Source: Marinifilum caeruleilacunae (GTDB taxonomy: Bacteria; Bacteroidota; Bacteroidia; Bacteroidales; Marinifilaceae). Taken from it: a stretch of 32,518 nucleotides of DNA. The notes below the pieces were generated by a model. That model was not told the DNA's origin and did no database searches. It saw only the letters and a program-made list of their open reading frames with translations. Where the stretch lies: the NCBI RefSeq assembly GCF_013141825.1, contig NZ_RZNH01000052.1:1-32518 (forward strand), written 5' to 3'. The translations under genes and the position numbers were made by a program. Of this stretch, positions 17,106 through 26,527 are shown piece after piece. Every line of letters begins with the position of its first letter. The first letter of the stretch is position 1.

Positions 17106-20100
17106 TTACTTCTGCCAGCTGGCCACTGCCAGGCGCTTTTTACCATCCATTTTAATCACAAGTGGCTTTTTAAACCTAACATGTTTCACCGCTCCATATT
17201 CGGCTATTAAATCTTGTTTGCCCAACAATTCATAATCTACAAGCGAGGTTTCTGAATGATGATGAACCGAACAATAACCAATATTCATTGAGGTTACATT
17301 GTGAAAAAAGTGCGATCCCGATGAAGCTTCCAAAGGATAATCGGCAAAGCTGGTTTCAACAATTAGTTTTGCTTTAGAGATATCGTTCCATTTTACTGGA
17401 ATTCCAATCCATTTGTCCCTGGTACCCCATCGTCCCGGACCAATCAGCACATAATTCTTGTTTTGCAATCTCATTTTTTCGTTTACCGATGAGATAGTTG
17501 CAGCAATATCTGGTGTCATCTCTTTTTTAAACAATTCGGGAGCTACATAAATTACATCGCACACATTATCAACCAAACCATTTCCCATGCTCATTTCCGA
17601 AAGCAACATCAATTGCTTTTGGTTTACCTGCTCTAAATCTACATTGTAATCGTCTACATTCCCTATTAATGGTTTAATTTGCAGCAAATAAAAAGAGGCT
17701 CTGCCATTTTTATCCTTGCTCAAATCAACCGCAAATTCTATCTCGATAGGCGATCCCATTGCTTCTTTCACAATATCCAAAACCAATTCGATAGTCTTGG
17801 CCAATGGGATGTAATCGTATTTCAAGATATTGGCAAAATTTACAATTCTTGGTCCGTAGGCATCCAATCCAGGACTTATGGTATCGTTAACCGAATTGTA
17901 AACCGAAGCACAATGAGTCAGGTTTCCATGCACTTCTGCATCGTCTATTTCCAAACGGGTTAATCCGGCGGTTTCGCCTTCCAGCAAATCGATGTCTTTC
18001 TTCTTTAAATCAATGGCGTAAAATTCCACCTGCGAATTTTTGAACTGATCCTTTGGTGAATTGTTCTCAATGGTCGGAAAAACAGGTGAAAATCTACAGG
18101 CTTTTTCCCCATCAACTACATATTTCCCCAAACCAACTGCAATAACCGCATATCCTTCTTCAGGTTTCATATGACCGTAAGGATAGTAGTTGTATGATTG
18201 TGCCACGCCCGAAATATGAGGGTAAAAAGTATCTTCATAACGATTTCCCACCACTTCCTGAATCACAACCGCCATTTTTTCCTCTTCAAGTTTGTAATTC
18301 AAAGCCTGCACATTGGCACGCGATTCCTCAGAGAAAATCGAAGCATATACCAATTTAATGGCATCGGTTACTTGCTTTACACGCTGATTTAAATCGGGAT
18401 GATTGTTGGGAACAAGATAGGTTTGGAACACTCCTGCCACGGGTTGCAATAAGGAATCTTCGAACAAACCAGAGGATCGAATGGCCAAAGGTTGGTCGAA
18501 ATTCATTAGCATGACCCTGATTTTCTGCACCAGCCTAATGGTCAGGTCAGAAGCCAAAAACAGGCGCTGCACCTCTTTAAAATCGGGCAAATCTTTTGTT
18601 CTGTCCAATAGGTTATTTCTATCGATAAAGGATTCATACTCATCCACACCAATTACGGCTGTCATGGGTGCTTTAATGTTGATGTCCTTAATGTATCGGC
18701 TCAATTCAAGATTAAACAGCATGGAATTAATAAATGCCAAACCCCTTCCTTTTCCGCCCAAAGATCCTGTTGAAAGGGTAACAATATTATTCGCATTTAA
18801 TACCTGGTCGGAATTAAACTCAACCACTTTCCCCTTATTCTTCTCGTTCCGATAATTCTGAATTACATTAATCAGGTAATCCCTAACATCTTCGGCCGAT
18901 TTAAAATCTCCAATTTTGTATGGAGCAATCATCTTTGCAATACGAATTTCGCCTCGTGCCATCAACCATAGCGAAAAATGATTCTTATTAGCATGATATA
19001 CCAGCGATTCAGCAGGAATATGATAGAGGTATTCTTCAAACTCTTTTAGCGATTTTGCCGTAGCAATTTCGTTCCCATCTGCATCTTTGTATACGAAGTC
19101 ACCAAATCCGAGAAACTGGCGAATAAACAAACGAATATCGTGGCGCAAGGTTTCCGAATTCTTGTTAATGAAACTGCATTTTAGGGTAAAAGCATGGGCT
19201 GCATTGGTCACATCCGATGATTGTAAAATCACTGGCAGGTTCGGGTATTCATCTTTTATTTCCTTTACCAGCTGTATTCCGGCATCTTCTTCAAAAACAC
19301 CTTCTTTCGGGAACTTCACATCCGAAATTAAACACAACAAATACTCTTTAAACTTGTGGTAAATATTCATCGCTTCCTCGTAATTCGAGGCCAATAAAAT
19401 TTTCGGACGAGCTCTTAACCTTAATATTTTATATTGTGCATCGGTGCTTACATCATCAATAATCCTTTGGGTTTGTGCCAACACACTCTGGTAAAGCATT
19501 GGCATGTACCGCGAGTAATATTTGGCTGAATCTTCAACCAATAATATTACACGGGAAAGTCCAATCTTCGTATCATTGTCAACATTCACCTTATCTTCCA
19601 ATGATTTAATCATGGCAAAAAATACCTGCGATTCCCCATTCCATACAAACAATTTATCAACTGTTTTGTGTTCGGTTCTTTGCTCTTCGAACAGGGCAAT
19701 ATCCGCATCATTATTTAGAAGAAGGAAGATGGAAATGTAAGGAAATTCGCTTTTGATTTTTTCGCTGTATTCAATGGGTGTTTTCTTATCTACTCCAACC
19801 ATAAGAATAATCATATCGAAATGCTTACTGTGCAACTGTTCCATGGTTTCTTCCAAAGTAGAAACACCGGTAACACGAGGCATAGAAGTAAGGTTCAATT
19901 GCTGATATTCTCCTGAAATTTGTTCTGCAAATCGTCCTTCTCTCTCAATACAATAGGCATCGTATAGGTTCGCTACCAAAAGAATTTCTTTCACCTTAAA
20001 AGGCATTAAGTCATGATATATATCTCGATCGGCATTGTTCTTATTCAGGAAATTTTGAAGCAGTTTGCGATTGGTAACAGGCACGTATGGTCCTATTATC

Positions 20101-20564
20101 TCTTTTTTTTCTTCCTTTGTCTGTTGAACCTGGGTAAGAAGTTGTTTCCCGGTTTCACTATTGATATAACCAACAATGATATTGGCCAGGTTCTCAATCA
20201 AGTGTCTCTCTTCTTTCAAAAAAGGACCTTCGTCGAGGTTGGGAAATTTCTTTACGTAACAGATTTCTATTCTCCCACTTTTATTGTCAATGGTCATGAA
20301 TTCCTGGGTCATGGTCCATTGCGACAAACGAAAACCTGAGCTGAGATACTCGCTCCCATCAAAAATAATTCTGGCTACGGTAAACTCCGGATATTGCCAA
20401 GCCTTTGGCAGGATAAAGCAAATTTGTTGCAAGGTGTCCTCTATGGATCTGCCTTCCTTAATAATACCTGTAGTTTGATTAATTGCAGCAAGTTCTTTGA
20501 GTCTTTCAATATTTTCTGCAATAATTCTGTTAAGACCTTGATTATTATCTGATTCTGGGTTCAT
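17106..20564 (-). CDS. Receiver-domain/PEP-pyruvate-binding (ATP-grasp) fusion protein
   Basis: A 1152-aa soluble multi-domain protein. The N-terminus (about 1-150) looks GAF-like. Residues about 192-325 resemble a degenerate response-regulator receiver (ILLVANLYDAY, FDMIILMVGV). Residues about 338-487 form a more complete receiver: VILLVEDS (acidic pair 344-345), likely phospho-acceptor Asp415 in LISDVKFP, Ser449/Ser450 and Lys468. The stretch 597-966 is a PPDK/PEP-synthase N-terminal ATP-grasp domain: STGSLGGKGRGLAFINS (598-614), LAIRSSGLFEDS (693-704), and ...IEFAVDL with FYLLQIKP (941-965). I find no swivelling phospho-His domain and no PEP-binding TIM barrel, so it is unlikely to be a working PEP synthase. 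The last 180 residues (with GPGRWGTRDKWIGIPVKW) are not recognised. It is divergent from gdhA and its stop abuts the permease's stop. Confidence 0.78.
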   Translation of the reverse strand: MNPESDNNQGLNRIIAENIERLKELAAINQTTGIIKEGRSIEDTLQQICFILPKAWQYPEFTVARIIFDGSEYLSSGFRLSQWTMTQEFMTIDNKSGRIEICYVKKFPNLDEGPFLKEERHLIENLANIIVGYINSETGKQLLTQVQQTKEEKKEIIGPYVPVTNRKLLQNFLNKNNADRDIYHDLMPFKVKEILLVANLYDAYCIEREGRFAEQISGEYQQLNLTSMPRVTGVSTLEETMEQLHSKHFDMIILMVGVDKKTPIEYSEKIKSEFPYISIFLLLNNDADIALFEEQRTEHKTVDKLFVWNGESQVFFAMIKSLEDKVNVDNDTKIGLSRVILLVEDSAKYYSRYMPMLYQSVLAQTQRIIDDVSTDAQYKILRLRARPKILLASNYEEAMNIYHKFKEYLLCLISDVKFPKEGVFEEDAGIQLVKEIKDEYPNLPVILQSSDVTNAAHAFTLKCSFINKNSETLRHDIRLFIRQFLGFGDFVYKDADGNEIATAKSLKEFEEYLYHIPAESLVYHANKNHFSLWLMARGEIRIAKMIAPYKIGDFKSAEDVRDYLINVIQNYRNEKNKGKVVEFNSDQVLNANNIVTLSTGSLGGKGRGLAFINSMLFNLELSRYIKDINIKAPMTAVIGVDEYESFIDRNNLLDRTKDLPDFKEVQRLFLASDLTIRLVQKIRVMLMNFDQPLAIRSSGLFEDSLLQPVAGVFQTYLVPNNHPDLNQRVKQVTDAIKLVYASIFSEESRANVQALNYKLEEEKMAVVIQEVVGNRYEDTFYPHISGVAQSYNYYPYGHMKPEEGYAVIAVGLGKYVVDGEKACRFSPVFPTIENNSPKDQFKNSQVEFYAIDLKKKDIDLLEGETAGLTRLEIDDAEVHGNLTHCASVYNSVNDTISPGLDAYGPRIVNFANILKYDYIPLAKTIELVLDIVKEAMGSPIEIEFAVDLSKDKNGRASFYLLQIKPLIGNVDDYNVDLEQVNQKQLMLLSEMSMGNGLVDNVCDVIYVAPELFKKEMTPDIAATISSVNEKMRLQNKNYVLIGPGRWGTRDKWIGIPVKWNDISKAKLIVETSFADYPLEASSGSHFFHNVTSMNIGYCSVHHHSETSLVDYELLGKQDLIAEYGAVKHVRFKKPLVIKMDGKKRLAVASWQK

Positions 20565-20605
20565 AGCTTTGGGGCTTACGTAGATACAATAAAAATTAAA
20601 TATTG

Positions 20606-20692
20606 GAATTCAATTCTTTAGCACTATTACTGGGCTCTTTTAAATTTAATGAATTTAAACGAATTCTAACAGCTTGACCTTGAACGAATTCT
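20606..20692. repeat. Three GAATTC cores and a repeated AACGAATTCT in the gdhA intergenic region
   Basis: The 219-bp gap between two divergent genes carries GAATTC at 20606, 20661 and 20686. The last two are within the identical decamer AACGAATTCT (20658-20667 and 20683-20692, 25 bp apart). A further 6-bp inverted repeat, AGCAGT/ACTGCT, sits at 20713-20734. These could be regulator sites, but the region is AT-rich and no known operator is recognised. Confidence 0.3.
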
Positions 20693-20771
20693 TTCATACC
20701 TTTAATAGAGCAAGCAGTTATCCAAAAGACTGCTGGTATGTTACACCCAAAATAAATCATGTCTAACTTAA

Positions 20772-22139
<1,368 letters not shown>

Positions 22140-22160
22140 TTCAATAGTTACAATAAAAAT

Positions 22161-22192
22161 AAGCTTGCTTCAGTTTTGGAGCAAGCTTTTTT
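22161..22192 (+). terminator. Terminator of gdhA
   Basis: A 9-bp stem, AAGCTTGCT/AGCAAGCTT with a 10-base loop, leads into six T. It starts 21 bases after the gdhA stop. Confidence 0.85.
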
Positions 22193-22214
22193 ATTTTACA
22201 AGATTGCTTTTCAT

Positions 22215-22222
22215 TAGTTTTG
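22215..22222 (+). promoter_or_regulatory. Candidate -7 box of the CPBP/beta-lactamase operon
   Basis: TAGTTTTG matches TAnnTTTG exactly and lies 34 bases before the ATG at 22257. No good -33 TTTG is present at the right distance. Confidence 0.38.
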
Positions 22223-22256
22223 TTAACTTTAAACACCTTAATAAAACCTATACATC

Positions 22257-23144
22257 ATGGACCAAATCAACTCAAATCCAGCCATAAAACATGGTTGGTT
22301 ACGTGCAATTTTAATCATCATTCCATTTTTTATTGTAAGCGGAATATTCCAGGCAATTGGCCTTATTTTATATGGCGCAATCACAGGAACTCTCGATCTT
22401 CAAAATTTGCAAAATGTTAATATGTCAACGGGTTTCAGGCTAACCACCCAATTTACCGGCATGTTAGGCACTTTATTAATTGTTTGGATTTTCGCCCGCT
22501 TTATCGACAAAAGAAAGTTTGTTGATTTGGGATTTTCGCTGAAAAACAGAGGTAAAGATATTTTTTACGGATTAATTGCCGGTATTGTCATGATGGGTTT
22601 GGGAACTATCATCTTACAGGTAAATGGTAACCTAACAATAGATTCCATTCACTTCGCTGCAACAAGCCTTTTGCAGTCCGTTTTCTTATTCATAATTGTA
22701 TCGGTAAACGAAGAAGTGTTGGTTCGAGGATATATCCTGCCAAATTTTATGGATTCAATGAACAGGTATTTGGCCCTGGTTCTTTCATCCCTAATCTTTA
22801 CAGCATTACACCTATTCAACCCAAACGTGTCATTCCTGGGCATTACAAACATATTCCTGGCAGGTATTCTTTTAGGAATTGGATACATTTTCACGAAAAA
22901 CCTATGGTTCCCATTGGCCTTGCATTTTAGCTGGAACTTTTTCCAGGGACCGATTTTTGGGTTCGAGGTAAGTGGTACAGATACCGATACCTTAATTTCT
23001 CAAAGCATTACGGGCAACGAATTGCTAACCGGTGGTAAGTTTGGTTTTGAAGGTTCCTTGCTTGCCAGTTTATTGTGTACTGCAGCCATTATTCTTTTTT
23101 GGTATGTCTATAAAAAACAAGATTTCCGATTACAAAACGCCTAA
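22257..23144 (+). CDS. CPBP (CAAX/Abi) family intramembrane metalloprotease
   Basis: A 295-aa polytopic membrane protein with about seven hydrophobic segments. The CPBP motif set is complete: NEEVLVRG (151-158) with the paired Glu and Arg157, FTALHLF with His185, and LALHFSWNF with His223 and Asn227. These residues form the metal-type active site seen in Rce1 and bacteriocin-immunity homologues. The bacterial substrate is unknown. The gene's stop codon lies four bases before the ATG of a class D beta-lactamase, so the two are co-transcribed. That link suggests an envelope-stress or beta-lactam-related role, but CPBP genes occur in many contexts and this is inference. A terminator upstream and a -7 box mark this as the first gene of the unit. 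Confidence 0.88.
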   Translation: MDQINSNPAIKHGWLRAILIIIPFFIVSGIFQAIGLILYGAITGTLDLQNLQNVNMSTGFRLTTQFTGMLGTLLIVWIFARFIDKRKFVDLGFSLKNRGKDIFYGLIAGIVMMGLGTIILQVNGNLTIDSIHFAATSLLQSVFLFIIVSVNEEVLVRGYILPNFMDSMNRYLALVLSSLIFTALHLFNPNVSFLGITNIFLAGILLGIGYIFTKNLWFPLALHFSWNFFQGPIFGFEVSGTDTDTLISQSITGNELLTGGKFGFEGSLLASLLCTAAIILFWYVYKKQDFRLQNA

Positions 23145-23148
23145 AGCT

Positions 23149-23952
23149 ATGAAATACATTCTTGTACTTTTTGCTGCTTTTTTTCTATTAGGATGTGAGA
23201 AGCAAAATGAGTCAATTCTCGATCAGTATTCTACAAAGACTATCCAGAGTATATTTGAGAAGGAAAATACCAGTGGTTGTTTTATCATTCATGATTTTAA
23301 GAACAACAAATCATTGGTTCACAATTCGGCCAGACTCGATTCTGCTTACCTACCAGCCTCTACTTTCAAAATCATCAACTCGATGATTGCTTTAGAAACA
23401 GGAGTAATAAAAGATGAAAAAGAAATTGTAAAATGGGACGGCAAAAAACGTTTTGTGGATGCCTGGAACCGTGACCATAACCTGGAAACAGGAATTAAAT
23501 ATTCGGTGGTTTGGATGTACCAGGAACTGGCCAGAAAAATTGGTAAAGAAAGAATGAGCCATTGGGTAAAGAAAGCAGAATATGGCAATCGGAATATTGG
23601 TGGTAAAATAGACCTGTTTTGGCTGAATGGAGACATCAGAATTACAGCCAATCAACAAATTGATTTTTTGAAAAGGCTCTATTTAAACCAACTGCCATTT
23701 GAAGCAAAAAATCAGGAAACTGTAAAGAAAATAATGATTGTTGAGCAAAACGACAGCTATACAATTAGGGCCAAAACAGGTTGGGCAGCTCGCGTCAAGA
23801 AGCAAATGGGCTGGTATGTTGGCTATCTCGAAAATGAAAGCAATGTGTACTTTTTTGCATTAAATATGGATATCAGAAATTCGGAAGAAGCAAAAAAACG
23901 AAAGGAAATCACCAATAAAATTCTAGAAACCTTAACTTTAAAAAGTTTATAA
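23149..23952 (+). CDS. Class D (OXA-type) beta-lactamase, lipoprotein form
   Basis: A 267-aa serine beta-lactamase. The start at 23149 gives a lipoprotein signal with lipobox LLGC (Cys16); the longer frame from 23032 runs inside the upstream gene and is rejected. All class D landmarks are present in order: STFK (Ser71-Lys74, nucleophile and the lysine that is usually carbamylated), SVV (119-121), YGN (145-147), WLNG (158-161) and KTGW (209-212). AWNRDHNLETG before SVVW is also typical. The enzyme should hydrolyse beta-lactams in the periplasm, anchored to a membrane. It follows the CPBP protease gene by four bases and precedes a DUF2059 gene by 24 bases. I see no sensor/repressor pair beside it and no mobile element, so it looks like an intrinsic chromosomal gene. 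The substrate range cannot be told from this. Confidence 0.93.
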   Translation: MKYILVLFAAFFLLGCEKQNESILDQYSTKTIQSIFEKENTSGCFIIHDFKNNKSLVHNSARLDSAYLPASTFKIINSMIALETGVIKDEKEIVKWDGKKRFVDAWNRDHNLETGIKYSVVWMYQELARKIGKERMSHWVKKAEYGNRNIGGKIDLFWLNGDIRITANQQIDFLKRLYLNQLPFEAKNQETVKKIMIVEQNDSYTIRAKTGWAARVKKQMGWYVGYLENESNVYFFALNMDIRNSEEAKKRKEITNKILETLTLKSL

Positions 23953-23976
23953 TCTACTAAACCAAAACAAAGCGTA

Positions 23977-24462
23977 ATGAAAACAATAGGGTCGAAGATA
24001 CTTTTAGTAATTCTGTTATTTGCTGCTTGTAACAGTTTTGCCAATAACAATGAGCTAAACGATGAATATGCAAAGGATGTGAAGCACCTATTCGAAGTAA
24101 ATGGATCAGCAAACAGTTTCAAACAATCGATCAAAACCATGATACAGCATTTTAAATCCCAGGAATCGGATGTTCCTTCAAGCTACTGGGAAAAGGCTGA
24201 GCAAGAGTTTCTAAAAACTTCTTTCGAAGATTTGTATAATATGATTGTACCAATTTACAGAAAGAATTTATCTCATGATGATGTGAAGGCGATGATTGCA
24301 TTTTTTGAATCGGATGCCGGAAAAAGGATTGCTCATAAAATTCCTAATATTACTGCTGAAAGCATGCAAGCCGGTATGATTTGGGGACAGGAAATTGGCA
24401 AGAAAATTCACGAAGATATCCAGAGTAAAGGCTACAAAATCAGGCTACCATTCATGCCTTAA
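23977..24462 (+). CDS. DUF2059 domain protein, exported
   Basis: A 161-aa small exported protein. The N-terminus (MKTIGSKILLVILLFAAC...) is a signal peptide; LFAAC may be a lipobox, or cleavage may follow NSFA. The rest is helical and matches DUF2059: YWEKAEQEFLKTSFEDLYNM, YRKNLSHDDVKAMIAFFESD and AGKRIAHKIPNI. Members are periplasmic proteins of unknown function. The 24-base distance to the beta-lactamase stop suggests it is the third gene of the CPBP/beta-lactamase unit. There is a 91-base gap to gatE, with T-rich sequence but no clear terminator. Confidence 0.85.
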   Translation: MKTIGSKILLVILLFAACNSFANNNELNDEYAKDVKHLFEVNGSANSFKQSIKTMIQHFKSQESDVPSSYWEKAEQEFLKTSFEDLYNMIVPIYRKNLSHDDVKAMIAFFESDAGKRIAHKIPNITAESMQAGMIWGQEIGKKIHEDIQSKGYKIRLPFMP

Positions 24463-24553
24463 TTTCTTTGATTTTTAGTACATAAACCTGTCATTTATCA
24501 TTTTTGGTGACACGAATAATATGTACTTTTTAGGGTTACTAATTTAACCCGAA

Positions 24554-26527
24554 ATGAGTACTAAAATCACACCCAAACAAAACTATGAACTCACCCGACA
24601 ACAAATTGGCTATGTAGACCGAAGGATCGCCACTCCTGAAGACTATCGTAGAATTGGATTTAAGTCGGGTTTAGAAGTTCATCAGCAACTTGCTACTAAA
24701 GAGAAGTTGTTTTGCCATTGCCCTTGCGGCGTATTTCAAAAAAACGGAGATTATGATGCCGAAGTAATTCGCCACATGCGACCTGCCATGAGTGAACTTG
24801 GTGGATACGATGGTACAGCGCTTATGGAATTCAAAACCCGTAAGAATATTATTTACCGTATCAATAACGAAACGGCCTGTACTTACGAAGTAGATGATAC
24901 TCCTCCGTTTAAAATTAATCCTGAAGCATTAGAAATTGCATTAAAAATATCCTTACTCAGCAAATTAAATGTTGTTGGTGAGGTTCATATTACACGTAAA
25001 CAATACCTCGACGGAAGTATTCCAACTGGTTTTCAGCGTACAGCAATTCTTGGCGTAAATGGGCACATTCAGCTTCGCAATAAAAAGGTGAATCTGATTC
25101 AGTTGAGTATCGAGGAAGATTCGTGCAGAGAAATTGCCGATGTAGGTCACGAAAGATGGTATAAAACCGACCGATTGGGCATGCCCTTAATTGAAACCGT
25201 TACTGCTCCCGAACTTGTTACACCTGATGAATTAAGAGAAGCGGCCGAATACATTCGATTTTTAAATAGAAGTACTGGATTGGTACGAACTGGAATGGGA
25301 GCCGGAAGAGAAGATGTAAATGTAAGTTGCCGTGGTGGTTCTCGAGTAGAAATTAAAGGAGTTGCTCACAACAAATGGATCCCTGAGCTTTCGCACAACG
25401 AAGCATTTAGGCAATGGGCCTTACTTCATATCAGAAAATTATTACTGGAAAGAATAACAAAGGAAAAGTGGCAGCCAAGACATATGGAGTTAGATCCTCA
25501 TGAGTTCAAATTCACTTACCTGCTATTGGTAGAATGCAAGGAGAAAAAGCATAAAATTATAGCCATCAACATCCCTGAATTTAAAGGATTCCTTTCTCAT
25601 TTTACGCAACCAGAACAGGTTTTTGCCGACGAAATTTCGCAAAGATTAAAAGTAATTGCCTGTATTGAAAAACCAAACATGATTCACTCCGAGCAGGAAG
25701 ATGTGCTCATTTCGGATCATGATTTTGCCACAATCCGTACTAAAATGGGTGCGAAAAATAAGGATGCACAAATCATTATATGGGGTCCTGAAGAGGACAT
25801 TGAAACAGCCATTGAAACCGTAATTGAACGTTGCGAAATGATTTTTGATGGTGTTCCGAATGAAACACGAAAATCCTTTGCCGACGGTACAACCATATTC
25901 GAAAGGGTTTTACCAGGGGCCGACCGAATGTATCCTGATACAGACTCCTGCCCGATTCCCCTGTCTGATGAATATATCGAAAGGTTAGGAAAAGATTTAC
26001 CTCAGGATATCTCCAAGAGAATCGAATTATTAAGCAAATGGGGCGTTCCCGAAGATGCCTTCCATTTTATTCTTAGTAAAAATATCTATCCAATTATTGA
26101 CGAAATCTGTAGTCGTTTCCTATTCGATCCGAAACGAGTTGCCATTTTCTTTGGCCACACCTACAAGAATATTGTGGGAAAACAAAAGGCTCATACCGAT
26201 TTCAATTACAGAAAACTGGTGGGCTTGTTCAAATTTATCCATGAGCAAGGTTTGCACATTAACATTGCAAAATACCTTCTTCCAATATTGTATCAGCATC
26301 CAAGTATGGAGTTTAATTCGATGCTTACCGCTTTAAAATTTAAGAAGAGAAGCCTGGAAGAGTTGGCCGCTCCAATCGATTTTCTTGCCGAGAAGTACCG
26401 CGATATCAGGAAAACTGATGAGCAGGATGATGCTGCTAACTGGATTATGGGGCAACTTCACAAACAAGCAATTGGAAATATTGAGTTAAGAGATTTAAGA
26501 GAAATCATCGATAAACGATTACAATAA
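24554..26527 (+). CDS. gatE: Archaeal-type Glu-tRNA(Gln) amidotransferase subunit E
   Basis: A 657-aa GatB/GatE-superfamily protein. Unlike bacterial GatB (about 475 aa) it has the GatE layout. The kinase/transamidase cradle (about 35-300) has GLEVHQQL (39-46), LFCHCPC with Cys54, Cys56 and Cys58, RKQYLDGSIPTGFQRT (148-163), IEEDSC (186-191), DRLGMPLIE and EDVNVS (253-258), and VEIKGV. An insertion at about 305-430 corresponds to the AspRS-like GAD domain. Then come VPNETR (434-439) and LPGADRMYPDTD (453-464), which in archaeal GatE reads close to PGxARMYPETD, and a helical tail ending in a YqeY-like domain (about 490-657). The family phosphorylates and amidates Glu on tRNA(Gln). The stop overlaps the gatD start by one base. 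The start at 24554 fits the N-terminus. Confidence 0.93.
   Translation: MSTKITPKQNYELTRQQIGYVDRRIATPEDYRRIGFKSGLEVHQQLATKEKLFCHCPCGVFQKNGDYDAEVIRHMRPAMSELGGYDGTALMEFKTRKNIIYRINNETACTYEVDDTPPFKINPEALEIALKISLLSKLNVVGEVHITRKQYLDGSIPTGFQRTAILGVNGHIQLRNKKVNLIQLSIEEDSCREIADVGHERWYKTDRLGMPLIETVTAPELVTPDELREAAEYIRFLNRSTGLVRTGMGAGREDVNVSCRGGSRVEIKGVAHNKWIPELSHNEAFRQWALLHIRKLLLERITKEKWQPRHMELDPHEFKFTYLLLVECKEKKHKIIAINIPEFKGFLSHFTQPEQVFADEISQRLKVIACIEKPNMIHSEQEDVLISDHDFATIRTKMGAKNKDAQIIIWGPEEDIETAIETVIERCEMIFDGVPNETRKSFADGTTIFERVLPGADRMYPDTDSCPIPLSDEYIERLGKDLPQDISKRIELLSKWGVPEDAFHFILSKNIYPIIDEICSRFLFDPKRVAIFFGHTYKNIVGKQKAHTDFNYRKLVGLFKFIHEQGLHINIAKYLLPILYQHPSMEFNSMLTALKFKKRSLEELAAPIDFLAEKYRDIRKTDEQDDAANWIMGQLHKQAIGNIELRDLREIIDKRLQ

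Noticed and set aside
17106-20564. Functional PEP synthase or PPDK
   Set aside because: Only the N-terminal nucleotide-binding part is recognisable; I found neither the phospho-His segment nor the PEP-binding barrel.
23032-23148. Longer start of the beta-lactamase inside the CPBP gene
   Set aside because: It overlaps the upstream gene in another frame by more than 100 bases, and the ATG at 23149 directly opens a lipoprotein signal.
24491-24541. gatE promoter with TTTTTGG and TACTTTTT
   Set aside because: The parts resemble -33 and -7 boxes, but the gap is about 27 bases and the -7 lacks the final G, so it is too weak to list as a feature.
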